A stretch of 64,000 nt of DNA from Anabaena subtropica FACHB-260 (GTDB taxonomy: Bacteria > Cyanobacteriota > Cyanobacteriia > Cyanobacteriales > Nostocaceae): the NCBI RefSeq assembly GCF_014697105.1, contig NZ_JACJRF010000019.1, positions 35,038-99,037 on the forward strand. Direction: 5' to 3'. The notes below the pieces were generated by a model. That model worked only from the letters and a program-made list of their open reading frames with translations. It did no database searches and was not told where the DNA came from. The position numbers and the translations under genes were made by a program. Position 1 is the first letter of the stretch, and the number at the start of each line of letters is the position of its first letter. Below, piece by piece: positions 8,761 through 17,784 of this stretch.

Positions 8761-9600
8761 GTGACTTCAATGAAAAACAAACTTTCTATATTAGCCCAGC
8801 GCCCCGCACCAATTAGGCTGGGTTATTTTATTTTTATTTTATTATTATTGTGGTTGCCCTTGGCTGCACCCATTTACTTATTAGTCCGTGATGCTAATTT
8901 AGTAAGTATTTTGACAATGGTATTGTTATATGGTTTCTTTATTTTCCTGCTTAGGCTGTGGGGTAAAAATGTCTATCAGCAACCTCAAGTCTTGTGGCAC
9001 TATGGCTTAGAGTTAACAAAGCGTAACGGTATAGAACTGCTTTGTGGACTGGCTATGGGGTTGATGAATATTCTGATTTTGTTTGTAATAGAAGGTGTTT
9101 TAGGTTGGCTTGTATGGAAACAACCAACAGTGTTATTCCCAAAGGTAATTTTAGAAGGTTTTTTTGTTGGTTTGGGTGTGGGGTTTGCTGAAGAATTATT
9201 GTTTCGCGGCTGGCTTTTAGATGAGTTGCAACGTGACTATAATCCACGTATGGCATTGTGGATAAATGCAGTCACATTTGCAGTGTTACATTTTATCAAA
9301 CCAATAGAGGCAATTATTCATACACTACCTCAATTTCCAGCTTTGGTATTGTTGGGATTAACGCAGGTATGGGCGAAGCGTTGGCGTAGGGGACGTTTAG
9401 GTTTACCAATTGGTTTGCATGGTGGTTTAGTTGGGGGCTACTACATTATTAATGTAGGAGGATTAATTCAATATTCTGGCCAAGTACCTGATTGGTTGAC
9501 TGGAGTAAATCAAAATCCTTTACAAGGACTTATGGGTGTGTTGTTTATGAGTGTATTAGCATTATTAATGCGGTCTAAGTCAGCCAAAATCTATCATTAA
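8761..9600 (+). CDS. CPBP (CAAX/Abi) family intramembrane glutamic protease
   Basis: 279-residue polytopic membrane protein with about seven or eight hydrophobic segments. The conserved motif GFAEELLFRGWLL (around residue 143) provides the Glu-Glu and Arg of the active site, FAVLHFIKP gives the second-motif His, and LPIGLHGGLVGG the third. The family includes CAAX prenyl proteases and bacteriocin-immunity proteins; the substrate here is unknown. The annotated start is GTG; an in-frame ATG three codons later (8770) is equally possible. It follows clpS by 78 bases on the same strand, so it may be co-transcribed. Confidence 0.88.
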   Translation: MTSMKNKLSILAQRPAPIRLGYFIFILLLLWLPLAAPIYLLVRDANLVSILTMVLLYGFFIFLLRLWGKNVYQQPQVLWHYGLELTKRNGIELLCGLAMGLMNILILFVIEGVLGWLVWKQPTVLFPKVILEGFFVGLGVGFAEELLFRGWLLDELQRDYNPRMALWINAVTFAVLHFIKPIEAIIHTLPQFPALVLLGLTQVWAKRWRRGRLGLPIGLHGGLVGGYYIINVGGLIQYSGQVPDWLTGVNQNPLQGLMGVLFMSVLALLMRSKSAKIYH

Positions 9601-9625
9601 AACACCATTCCTCTTCAGGTAGCTA

Positions 9626-10261
9626 CTAAACGATTTCTAGTACCGTTCCTATCAAACAAGCTTTATCTATATTAATACCTTGTAAATTTGCACCTTCTAA
9701 CTCTGCACAGAGTAAATTTGCCCCTGTCAAATTCACCCCTGCCAGATTAGCCCCCCGTAAGTCAGCTTCTTCGAGATTCGCTTCACTCAATAACGCCCCT
9801 TGTAAGTCAGCACGGCTTAAATCAGCACCTTTTAGGTTAGCTCCAGTCAGGTTAACACCACGTAAATCAGCACTCCGTAAGTCAACGCCTTGTAAGTTTA
9901 CGTTCATTAAATTAGCACCACTCAAGAAAGCCCCAGCCAAGGACACGCCACTGAGTCTAGCTCCCATCAGGTTTGCACCCCGCAAGTTGCTACCCCGTAA
10001 GTCCGCGCCAGTTAAATCGGCTTGCATCAAATTAGCTCCCATGAGGTTTGCCCGCAAGTCTGTTTCTTGGAGGGTTGCGCCCATCAAGTTTGCACCTTCT
10101 AAATGCCCACCTTCAAGTTTAGAACGAGTGAAATTAGTGCCGACAAGGTTAGCGCCAGCCAAATTGATGCGGCTTAAATCTAATTGAGAGAGTTCTTCAT
10201 CTTCTAAATTAGCCCCTGGCAGTTGTTTGAGTTTTCCTAATTTAATCGCGTCAATATTCAT
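9626..10261 (-). CDS. Pentapeptide-repeat protein
   Basis: 211 residues made almost wholly of A(D/N)LXX repeats (GANLMGATLQETDLRANLMG...), predicted to form a right-handed quadrilateral beta-helix. Such proteins are abundant in Nostocales; functions range from DNA mimicry to thylakoid assembly and none can be assigned here. The start ATG overlaps the stop of the DICT/HD gene by four bases (ATGA), so the two are translationally coupled and probably act together. Confidence 0.92.
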   Translation of the reverse strand: MNIDAIKLGKLKQLPGANLEDEELSQLDLSRINLAGANLVGTNFTRSKLEGGHLEGANLMGATLQETDLRANLMGANLMQADLTGADLRGSNLRGANLMGARLSGVSLAGAFLSGANLMNVNLQGVDLRSADLRGVNLTGANLKGADLSRADLQGALLSEANLEEADLRGANLAGVNLTGANLLCAELEGANLQGINIDKACLIGTVLEIV

Positions 10262-11697
10262 TGGGGGTAACTACTCATCTCTTCACTACTTTTGCTATGG
10301 CTATCCCATCGGGAATCAAGTAACCACATACCTGTACTAACTTTTGGTGTCATCAGAGGTAAGTCGAGTCCCTGTTGTAAACCCATGACTAATAAAGATA
10401 GGGCATCTATCAGTTTAGGATCAAAGCGGTTTGATTGTTGTCGGCATTCTTCTAGAGCTTGAACAAATATCTCTTGGCGATTTTGACTAATGGATTTCTT
10501 TTGGTTAACTTGCCACTGAAAGTCTGCAACTAAAGCCAAAATTCTTGATTCTAAGGGAATTTCATCTCCGGCTAAACCGGCTGGTTCTCCTGTACCATTC
10601 CACCACTCGGTTTGGTGAGTGATGATTTGAGCAACTGCTCGCAGTCTTGACATTTTTCGTAAGACTTGCACTCCTGGTACTAAAGAGCAAGTTAAGGGGC
10701 AACTAGGGGCTGATTCTTGGTGATGTGTGGATATGCTGGGTGTAAAAATACTCTCGGCTTTTTGGAGAGGATCTATGCGGTGCAACAATCCAGCTAGTTT
10801 TAATCTTTTAATTTGCCATGCAGGTAGATCCAAAAGTTGTCCCAGGGTTTCTGCTAAAGCTGCTACTTCTGCGGCTGCTTGTGGGTTTGCAATATCGGCT
10901 AAATCCATCAGTTGAGCCATCCGCAAAAATGCTTGAATTTCGTTAGAAACCAAGTTGCTATCTAAAGCTTGGTGGCGAATGGGGGCGGGGATGGATAATT
11001 GTTCTTGTCCTGTTTGCAGGTAATCTACAACACGGGAGATTACTGTACTCAATTCTTCTGATGCGATCACCGTTCGCGGATCGTTCCCCAATGTAGGCGA
11101 GGCGTAGCTCATTGCAGCATTCTTAATTCCCTGATAATGAGTGAGGAGTTTTGCTGCTAATTCTGGGTTGTATTTTTGAATATGAGCGATCGCTAACTCT
11201 GCCGTTTCTTTTACTAATTCTGGCTCAAGTGTCCACAAACCATAGAATTTTCGCTCCACATCAGATGCTGGTTGTCCACCTATTCCATAGTCAGCATCAG
11301 ATAATTCTTGACAAAGTACCATTGCCGTGTATTTTGGAGACAAGATAATCAAATGCCATTCTTGAGCTACTGGATCAGATGGATCTAAAGCCACTAAATC
11401 TAAATTAGGCAGTTGGCTAGTAGGATGTTTGGCAAAGCCTGCATCTGGTGCTGCCATGATGGCAATTTGGCGGCTGCACTTGGCGATATCTGCATATCTT
11501 TCTGCTTCCTGTAAATACCACTTACCCCGTTGGAAGGCAGTAATTACTAAGGGTGTACTTTCATCTGACAAGATATGATCTTCTAAAGCATGGCAGAGCG
11601 CAACCAGGGTGTTTTTATAATACACCCCGAACCGAACTGGTCTGGTGCTATGGCGATGGGAGGCTTCTAGCTGTTGTAGAATTGAACCTTCTAACAT
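10258..11697 (-). CDS. DICT sensory domain plus HD-domain protein
   Basis: 479 residues. Residues about 15-145 match the DICT domain (found with diguanylate cyclases and two-component proteins, often light-associated). Residues about 270-440 form an HD/HD-GYP-like helical domain with LLHRIDPLQKAES and HQTEWWNGTGEPAGLAGDEIPLESRIL. The WWNGTGEPAGL stretch resembles the GYP region, but the canonical HD pair is degenerate (HR), so phosphodiesterase activity is uncertain. Coupled by a four-base overlap to the pentapeptide-repeat gene. Likely a signalling protein. Confidence 0.8.
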   Translation of the reverse strand: MLEGSILQQLEASHRHSTRPVRFGVYYKNTLVALCHALEDHILSDESTPLVITAFQRGKWYLQEAERYADIAKCSRQIAIMAAPDAGFAKHPTSQLPNLDLVALDPSDPVAQEWHLIILSPKYTAMVLCQELSDADYGIGGQPASDVERKFYGLWTLEPELVKETAELAIAHIQKYNPELAAKLLTHYQGIKNAAMSYASPTLGNDPRTVIASEELSTVISRVVDYLQTGQEQLSIPAPIRHQALDSNLVSNEIQAFLRMAQLMDLADIANPQAAAEVAALAETLGQLLDLPAWQIKRLKLAGLLHRIDPLQKAESIFTPSISTHHQESAPSCPLTCSLVPGVQVLRKMSRLRAVAQIITHQTEWWNGTGEPAGLAGDEIPLESRILALVADFQWQVNQKKSISQNRQEIFVQALEECRQQSNRFDPKLIDALSLLVMGLQQGLDLPLMTPKVSTGMWLLDSRWDSHSKSSEEMSSYPQ

Positions 11698-12023
11698 GGG
11701 GTTTGGTTACGTGAATCGCAAAGGCGTTGAGGAAAACAGGATTTGAAAGAGAGGCTATGAATTTATGCTTCTGATTCTTTAGTTTACTGCGCTTTGCGTG
11801 TCAGTTGTTGGTTGTCAGTTGTTTTTAAATCTGGTTTAATGTCCTATCTGCTTATTTTTCGAAGATTTAGTTAGGCTAAATTGGGAATAGACATCAATTT
11901 TAATTATGCCTTGCCTGAAATTATTGATAGGCAAAATTCATGAGTTGTGCCTAATTCATTTTTGGAGATGTCTGAATACTTGTTGATACATAAAAATTTA
12001 CCCTGTAAATTGACCAATGACTA
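11698..12023. other. Intergenic region with short repeats
   Basis: 326 bases between divergent genes. It contains GTCAGTTGTTGGTTGTCAGTTG-like short repeats near 11800-11822 and ends in a TGACTAA heptamer array. No gene seen. Confidence 0.5.
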
Positions 12024-12034
12024 ATGACTAATGA
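12010..12034. repeat. Heptamer tandem repeat (TGACTAA)
   Basis: The TGACCAA/TGACTAA unit is repeated over three times and runs directly into the start codon of the PrsW gene, whose first residues (MTND) are read from the repeat. This is the short tandem repeat class typical of Nostocales. Confidence 0.75.
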
Positions 12035-13250
12035 CTATTTACCACTTGCCAAACAAGGCGATATAAATGCGATCGCCTCGTTGATGAATCTTTATTTTCA
12101 ACCCCAAGGTATCACTGCTATAGCTAGTATCCGGGATGGTTGTTTACAGTTGATGTTGGAGTCTGAGCAGGTTTCTGATAAAGCGTCATCTATGGCTTTT
12201 ATTCGTCAGGAATTTTCTACATGGCAGCCTGCATTAATTAATACTGTACGAATTTATGGTCGCAGACCTGATGAACCTTTCCCAGATTGGGAAGAAGTTT
12301 TTTATATAATACGGCAAAAATCTCAACCTGCAACGTTTTTAGCAGCACTTAGGACGTTTAAGTTTTCTTCTGTAGTTCCTTATAAAGATGTTTTTAGTTT
12401 AGAACTGTATAGTAATAATACGGTTAGATTATTGTTATTTTTTGGATTATTCCCTCTGGTCATTGGCTTAATTGTGAATCCCAGAAATCTCGAACAAGCA
12501 GCTTGGTTGTTAGGTATTTACTACGCCAGTATTTGGGGTGTGGTGTTATACAATTTAATCAAACCAGCTTGGTTTTCTTGGCAAGAAACACTGAAATGTG
12601 TTGTGTTTACTGCAATTGTGGGGATTCCCTTATTGCTTTTAATTCAGAGATTCCCATTATTCCAGTTACTTTATGCCGCTACAGAGTCGAATTTAGGACT
12701 AATTCCCCAATTGATTGGCTTTATTTTCGGTGTAGGAGTGTTAGAGGAACTGTGCAAAGCCTTACCAGTGTATTTATTTTTACTGCGTCCCCAAAAATTA
12801 AATGAACCACTGACAGGGGCTTTTTATGGCGCTATGTCAGGATTAGGATTTGCGATCGCTGAAGGTGGTTCTTACTCTTTACTATACGCTTTTAATTTAG
12901 TCAGAGGACAATCTGGTTTTGGCACTTACATATTGGCAAATACTATTCGCTTTGTCTCTCTACCTTTGTTTCATGCGATTTTAGCAGGAATTGTCGGCTA
13001 TTTTTTGGGACTAGCAGCAATCAACCGTTCTCGACAGTTGCCAATTATGTTTATTGGTGTAGCCTTGGCTGCTGTATTGCACGGTTCATACAATACATTT
13101 AGCAACGGAGTCCTTGGTCTTGTAATCATTAGCTTTACAATTTTGCTGTTCGTCGCTTATTTGCGTCGTAGCCAACAAATGGTAGCCCAAATGCAGGAAG
13201 CGGAATTAGGCAGACCAGTTTTACCACCAGACATAGCAGGAGACAGGTAA
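12024..13250 (+). CDS. PrsW-family intramembrane protease
   Basis: 408 residues. An N-terminal soluble domain of about 120 residues is followed by around eight membrane segments. The signature GVLEELCKALPVYLF (EExxK), FAIAEGGSYSLLYAF, PLFHAILAGIVGYFLG and AAVLHGSYNTF match PrsW proteases, which in Bacillus start anti-sigma-factor cleavage. The soluble N-terminal extension is common in cyanobacterial members. The ATG falls inside a heptamer repeat, and ATGs at 12017 and 12031 are out of frame, so 12024 is supported. The target is unknown. Confidence 0.85.
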   Translation: MTNDYLPLAKQGDINAIASLMNLYFQPQGITAIASIRDGCLQLMLESEQVSDKASSMAFIRQEFSTWQPALINTVRIYGRRPDEPFPDWEEVFYIIRQKSQPATFLAALRTFKFSSVVPYKDVFSLELYSNNTVRLLLFFGLFPLVIGLIVNPRNLEQAAWLLGIYYASIWGVVLYNLIKPAWFSWQETLKCVVFTAIVGIPLLLLIQRFPLFQLLYAATESNLGLIPQLIGFIFGVGVLEELCKALPVYLFLLRPQKLNEPLTGAFYGAMSGLGFAIAEGGSYSLLYAFNLVRGQSGFGTYILANTIRFVSLPLFHAILAGIVGYFLGLAAINRSRQLPIMFIGVALAAVLHGSYNTFSNGVLGLVIISFTILLFVAYLRRSQQMVAQMQEAELGRPVLPPDIAGDR

Positions 13251-13279
13251 TAACTAATTGTTAGGTGAAATAAAAACAA

Positions 13280-13816
13280 GTGGATAATTTTCCAACTTTA
13301 GAGACACAACGACTATTGTTGCGTCAAGAAAAACCAGAAGACGCTGGCGCTGTTTTTGAAGTATTTTCTAATCCAAAAGTAACTCAATTTCATGACCTTG
13401 ATACCTTTACAAATATTGAGGAAGCATTTAGTCTTATTGAGCGTCGAACAAAACGATTTGAAACTGGACAGGGAATCAGATGGGGAATTACACGTCAGCT
13501 TGACAATATAGTAATTGGTTCGTGTGGCTTTACATGGGATAAGCAAGCACACTCTGCTGAAATAGGTTATGAACTCAACAGTACTTATTGGCGGCAGGGT
13601 ATCATGAAAGAGGCATTACAAGCAATTTTGCAGTATGGTTTTTTTGAGTGTAATTTGCAGTATGTAATTGCTGAAGTCATGTTAGATAATATTGCTTCAA
13701 AAAAGCTATTATGCAAATTAGGCTTTCAAAACCAAGGTGTACTTAAACAGCATGGATTTTGGAAAGGCCAGTATCATGATTTAGAGCAGTTTATATTAAC
13801 TTTAGATTGTCAGTAA
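13280..13816 (+). CDS. GNAT N-acetyltransferase (RimJ/RimL-like)
   Basis: 178 residues, GTG start, 29 bases after the PrsW gene. The pattern TQRLLLRQEKPEDAGAVFEVFSNP at the N terminus, GYELNSTYWRQGIMKEAL (acetyl-CoA pyrophosphate loop) and NIASKKLLCKLGFQNQG are typical of the RimJ/RimL branch, which acetylates N termini or small amines using acetyl-CoA. The substrate cannot be predicted. Confidence 0.9.
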   Translation: MDNFPTLETQRLLLRQEKPEDAGAVFEVFSNPKVTQFHDLDTFTNIEEAFSLIERRTKRFETGQGIRWGITRQLDNIVIGSCGFTWDKQAHSAEIGYELNSTYWRQGIMKEALQAILQYGFFECNLQYVIAEVMLDNIASKKLLCKLGFQNQGVLKQHGFWKGQYHDLEQFILTLDCQ

Positions 13817-13888
13817 GTGCTTTCTCTCCCTACGCTTGAACCCCCGCAGCAATAAATATTGCAGCAGAAAGTAAAGAAATTGATGAAA

Positions 13889-14290
13889 TTATCTTAACTT
13901 TGCCCCACGAATTATCAGCCTTAGCCACAGCCATCCTAAGCTACTACCAACAAAATAATAAGGAAAATCTGCCCAAGTAAAGGCATTACCAAGTACCATT
14001 CTTCCTACCCATAATGAACGTAACCAAATAAGAAAAGGTGGTTGCCACAATTGCAAAAATTCTAACAAGCAAGTGATTATTAATACCCATAAAGGAATTT
14101 GCCAAACTGCACGGCAAGTAGGAATAAATAGGAAAGCGAACAGGCACCAAAATATCTCATAAAAAATACCTCCTACTTCTTGGTTCAACCAAGACATAGA
14201 AAACCGATAGTGGCTGTATAAAAGTCCAATGGGGAGAATAATAGCTATAGAAATAATAGTTCGCCAGCGAATGTCCGTCAGTAGTGGCAA
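13889..14290 (-). CDS. DUF2809-type small membrane protein
   Basis: 133 residues with four predicted membrane segments. LEFLQLWQPPFLIWLRS, VLGNAFTWADFPYYFVGSSLGW agree with the DUF2809 pattern. No function is known for the family. It converges on the GNAT gene across a short gap holding a small GCAATAAATATTGC palindrome (13849-13862). Confidence 0.7.
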   Translation of the reverse strand: MPLLTDIRWRTIISIAIILPIGLLYSHYRFSMSWLNQEVGGIFYEIFWCLFAFLFIPTCRAVWQIPLWVLIITCLLEFLQLWQPPFLIWLRSLWVGRMVLGNAFTWADFPYYFVGSSLGWLWLRLIIRGAKLR

Positions 14291-14578
14291 GTGATTTCTC
14301 CTGAGAAAGAGAGACCACTGAATCTTAAGCTGTGATATTAGAGCTAATTTGTAAACTAAAGTAAAATACTTACCATGTAAGGGTTTCAGGAATTCGGGTT
14401 AATACAGCACTTATTCGCTGAAACTTAGACCTAGTAATGATTTGAATCTCCTTAAGATTTTCTTTACGAATCAGCTCTTACAAGCTGTCCACTATTAAGA
14501 AAAATGGCGATCGCTCTTTATTTATAATGCGTAATTTATACTTAACTACAAATTACGCATTATTTTAGTTCTTGGGAC

Positions 14579-16168
14579 TTAAACTTCTACCAATTGCTTA
14601 TCTTTTGTCTCAATTGGTGCTGATAGTGCTTCTTCCAAATCGGCACATCCCAGTTTTTCTTCTAGAATTTTCATGACTTCACGCCCAAAGTCATTGGGAT
14701 TTTGTTGCCAAGCTTGCAAGCAGACTTCCCCAAAGAACGAACCAAGAGGTTCGGGGTTCCATAGGAGTTTTTTGGCAGTCCACGGCATTAAACTCATGGG
14801 GTCATACCCTGGTTTCAGGATACCTTCTTTAAAAGCATATTCTTCTAAATGGGTGTGGGGTTGCAACCCAATAAAGAAGATAGCTGGTTCGACTTTATCC
14901 ACACCGAAGATTTTTTCCAGTTCCCGATGGTAGGCGATGGTTTGGCGGATGGTTTCGGGACGTTCGTCAATAACGTTAAAGGAGTAATTGACAGAAACCA
15001 TATCATTAAAACCAGCAGCTTTTAAGTCACGGCAGTTTTGTAAGACAGTCCGCAAGTTGTAACCCATCCGCATTTTTCGCACGAGTTCTTGAGAACCACT
15101 GGTAATGCCAATTTCAAAGTAGTTCATCCCAGTTTTTGCCATTAACTCACACAATTCGGGTGTGAGGTTGTCGGCTCTGATGTATGCTGCCCAATGAATA
15201 TCTGTCATGCCAGAATCGACGATTTTCTGTAGCAGTTCTACAGCATCATCAATGAACTTCCGTGCGGGGATGAATTGAGCATCAGTAAACCAGAAGTTGC
15301 GAATGCCGCGATTATATAATTGCTGCATTTCCGCTACGACTTCATCTGCGGGGTTAATGCGTACCTGTTTCCCTTCAACAACGGTGTAGACACAGTAACA
15401 GCAGTTGTGAGGACAACCGCGCTTGGTTTGGACACCGATGTAAAAGTCTTGTTCTTGCAGGTAGTAGTTAAACTCTGGCCAGATATGTTCTATGTAGTCG
15501 TAGTTACAGGCAGTTTTTTCCAGTGGGGTTGGTTGTTCGTGAATAAGACGCTGGCGTGGTTTGGCTTCTCCCACTACATAACAACGTTCATCCCGAAATT
15601 CTTTGCCACTTAAGAACTTTTCTAGCAAGGTTTCGCCTTCACCAACGGAAATAATTGTCCCGTTAGGCAAGCTTTTACCAAGTTGTTCGTAAAATACGCT
15701 GACAGCACCACCACCGACAACCGCACGAGCATCGGGATGATATTTGGCTGCACGCTTTAAGCCACGCTTAACCAGTCCTAGATTACGCCATAACTCCACA
15801 TAGTAAGCAATGAAGATTCGCAAACCACCTAAAGCCCCACGCAATTTAATCAAGGGATTTTTCGCGTAGTAAAATTCAAAGGCATTTTGTAGGGGATTAC
15901 CACCACGTCCACCGACTGGCGCATAAATTTGAATATCTCGCCAAGAAAATACTAATAGCGTGGGTTGAAATTCGTCTATGCAACTCTCTAGAGCAGACGC
16001 ATAATCTAAAGGCGGAACTGTTCCCAAATCAAAGATACGTTGCTCGATATTGGGAAACATCTTGTGGACATGATCGCTAAGATAAACAACCCCAATAGGA
16101 AAGATGGGGTTACAAGGAAGGCGAACATAGAGAATTCGATTTTCCATCATTGGTGTTTTAACTTCCAT
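14579..16168 (-). CDS. B12-binding-type radical SAM protein (possible PSII high-light acclimation family)
   Basis: About 529 residues from ATG 16168 (MEVKTPMMENRIL); ATG 16150 and an upstream TTG at 16213 are alternatives, none with a strong ribosome site. An N-terminal Rossmann-like cobalamin module contains GGGAVSVF and SVGEGETLL. The 4Fe-4S motif KRGCPHNCCYCVY (CxxxCxxC) follows near residue 250, then WFTDAQFIP and FEIGITSGSQE typical of the SAM barrel. Related cyanobacterial proteins are annotated as a photosystem II high-light acclimation radical SAM protein; I give that as family lore, not proof. The reaction is unknown. Confidence 0.8.
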   Translation of the reverse strand: MEVKTPMMENRILYVRLPCNPIFPIGVVYLSDHVHKMFPNIEQRIFDLGTVPPLDYASALESCIDEFQPTLLVFSWRDIQIYAPVGGRGGNPLQNAFEFYYAKNPLIKLRGALGGLRIFIAYYVELWRNLGLVKRGLKRAAKYHPDARAVVGGGAVSVFYEQLGKSLPNGTIISVGEGETLLEKFLSGKEFRDERCYVVGEAKPRQRLIHEQPTPLEKTACNYDYIEHIWPEFNYYLQEQDFYIGVQTKRGCPHNCCYCVYTVVEGKQVRINPADEVVAEMQQLYNRGIRNFWFTDAQFIPARKFIDDAVELLQKIVDSGMTDIHWAAYIRADNLTPELCELMAKTGMNYFEIGITSGSQELVRKMRMGYNLRTVLQNCRDLKAAGFNDMVSVNYSFNVIDERPETIRQTIAYHRELEKIFGVDKVEPAIFFIGLQPHTHLEEYAFKEGILKPGYDPMSLMPWTAKKLLWNPEPLGSFFGEVCLQAWQQNPNDFGREVMKILEEKLGCADLEEALSAPIETKDKQLVEV

Positions 16169-16598
16169 CTTGCCATGTACCGGGGAAATACAAAGAAACA
16201 GTCGATACGCCAAGTATGTGTTATTTAGGATTGTTTATCATAAACTTGCTTGACATTTCAGCAGATTATTGATAATCAGGGTTACTTGGCACCAAAATAA
16301 TATAGATTGGTTTTACGAAGAAAAATTTCATATATCTTTACCATAACATTGAGTTCATTTCTTAAGCGATGATCCCTGCTATCCACTCCTGGGATTGATG
16401 AAAACAAAAATTCTTGATGGAGGCATCATCACTACGTTGGAATCATGATGAGCTAATGGAGTTAATTATTAATTTAATAAAAAATAAATTTTAAAAAAAT
16501 ATTCATTACTGTATAATTTTATGGGTAATATTTATTTTGTAAAATTTTCATAACTTGAACATATCTTTAGATAGAAATAGCGTAGAAAATTTCAGTTG
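16169..16598. other. Divergent intergenic region, radical SAM / DUF1830
   Basis: AT-rich stretch holding promoters for both neighbours. Around 16370-16460 a segment of repeated GATGATGG/CATCATGA words is seen. No gene apparent. Confidence 0.4.
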
Positions 16599-16641
16599 GT
16601 AGTCGGAGTTACAGCATATTGGGATCAGCCAGTGTTAACTT
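16599..16641 (+). promoter_or_regulatory. NtcA-type activated promoter for the DUF1830 gene
   Basis: GTAGTCGGAGTTAC (16599-16612) is an exact GTA-N8-TAC NtcA box. After 23 bases follows TAACTT (16636-16641), an exact TAN3T -10. This spacing is the classical NtcA class II layout, with a transcription start expected near 16648 and the ATG at 16686. Basis: direct match; activity is inferred. Confidence 0.6.
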
Positions 16642-16685
16642 TGCTGGTGTAATGTAAAATTGTGGCAACAAGCTCCTCAGCAGTT

Positions 16686-17060
16686 ATGGCTCAAATACTA
16701 GATCCTCTACCACCTGAGCAATCAGGAAAAGTTCTGTGCTGCTACGTCAATGCCACGAGCAAAATCCAGGTCGCTCGCATCACCAATATTCCCAATTGGT
16801 ACTTTGAAAGGGTGGTTTTCCCTGGACAACGCCTCGTGTTTGAAGCTCCCATCGCCGGACAGATGGAGATTCATACGGGTATGATGGCAAGTGCAATTTT
16901 GTCGGATACAATTCCGTGCGATCGCTTGATCATGTCCGAGCCTAGCAGTCATGAGTTTGATACAGATTCCGTAGGGACAGACCCTATTAGTAAAAAACCA
17001 ATTGTGCAAACAAATAATACAAAACCTTTAACAGTTGCTGGTGTAGCATCCGTTGAATAA
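16686..17060 (+). CDS. DUF1830 family protein
   Basis: 124 residues from ATG 16686 (MAQILDPLPPEQ); an upstream in-frame GTG at 16662 is less likely because it would crowd the predicted transcription start. The core LCCYVNATSKIQVARITNIPNWYFERVVFPGQRLVFEAP is the DUF1830 signature, a cyanobacterial beta-rich domain of unknown role. The C terminus is Thr/Asn-rich. The upstream NtcA-type promoter suggests nitrogen control; an intrinsic terminator follows. Confidence 0.85.
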   Translation: MAQILDPLPPEQSGKVLCCYVNATSKIQVARITNIPNWYFERVVFPGQRLVFEAPIAGQMEIHTGMMASAILSDTIPCDRLIMSEPSSHEFDTDSVGTDPISKKPIVQTNNTKPLTVAGVASVE

Positions 17061-17080
17061 AAAAACAATGTTTTCCCGAT

Positions 17081-17114
17081 AAAAAAGGTTGCTATATTCA
17101 GCAACCTTTTTTAT
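17081..17114 (+). terminator. Intrinsic terminator after DUF1830 gene
   Basis: AAAAAAGGTTGC, a short ATATTCA loop, then GCAACCTTTTTTATT: a 12-bp stem ending in a U-tract, 20 bases after the stop codon. Confidence 0.9.
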
Positions 17115-17117
17115 TTG

Positions 17118-17182
17118 GTCATTAGTCATTTATTTTCTACCCCTACTCCTTGCCCCCTGCTTCTTTCTCCCCACTCCCATTT
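17118..17182. repeat. TCATTAGTCATT heptamer and C-rich CCCCACTCCC repeat
   Basis: GGTCATTAGTCATTTA is followed by CCCCTACTCCTTGCCCCC and CTCCCCACTCCC. These are the same repeat words seen inside the 2.5-5.2 kb radical-SAM gene and in several intergenic gaps of the window. Confidence 0.6.
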
Positions 17183-17195
17183 ACAATAAGTATTT

Positions 17196-17669
17196 ATGCA
17201 ACTACCTTCATTTCTTTGGCTATGGAAAATAGCCGCATGGTCGATGGGGTTATCGCTAATGGCTTATTTGCTGCTAGCACTCACTGGCTTTGGGATGTGG
17301 CGGATGAGACATTCACTCTCGATTCCCAGTTTTTTGTTATTTGCTGGGGGGCGATGGGCTACGCGATCGCTATGGGTAAAGCTGCACTTGATAATGGGTG
17401 TGAGTATGGTCAGTCTAGTGCTGTTACTGCTGGCAATCGGTATTATTGGCACTTTGGGGCATTTTGGCTCTTTAGGTCACTCGTCGCACCTGTGGGCTGG
17501 ATTAATGGTAGTTGGATTAGTTCTGTTATCTGCTTTTAGCGCTACACAAATTAGGGTGAGAAAACCTTGGGCTAGACCATTGCATATCACCTTAAATACT
17601 GTTTTGTTTGTGGGTTTTGCCTGGGTGTCACTCACTGGTTGGAGTGTGGTACAGAAGTATTTACCATGA
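17196..17669 (+). CDS. DUF4079 family membrane protein
   Basis: 157 residues with four hydrophobic segments (LWKIAAWSMGLSLMAYLLL, SMVSLVLLLLAIGIIGTLG, LWAGLMVVGLVLLSAFSA, LNTVLFVGFAWVSLTGW). Conserved histidines (KLHLIMG, HLWAG, LHITLN) in or near the membrane resemble cytochrome b561/ferric-reductase-like haem sites, as noted for DUF4079. Haem binding is inferred. Function unknown. Confidence 0.8.
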   Translation: MQLPSFLWLWKIAAWSMGLSLMAYLLLALTGFGMWRMRHSLSIPSFLLFAGGRWATRSLWVKLHLIMGVSMVSLVLLLLAIGIIGTLGHFGSLGHSSHLWAGLMVVGLVLLSAFSATQIRVRKPWARPLHITLNTVLFVGFAWVSLTGWSVVQKYLP

Positions 17670-17784
17670 GGAAACACAAAAAGATTATGGGCGATCGCCA
17701 CAGATGAGAGGATTTTCTTTCCTCACTCCCCATTTTGACTTCCCAGTTAGACTAAATTTAAAACCTCATCAGCCTATTTGAGCC

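Noticed and set aside
17150..17539. 129-codon ORF overlapping the DUF4079 gene
   Set aside because: Out-of-frame shadow; the DUF4079 frame has coherent membrane segments.
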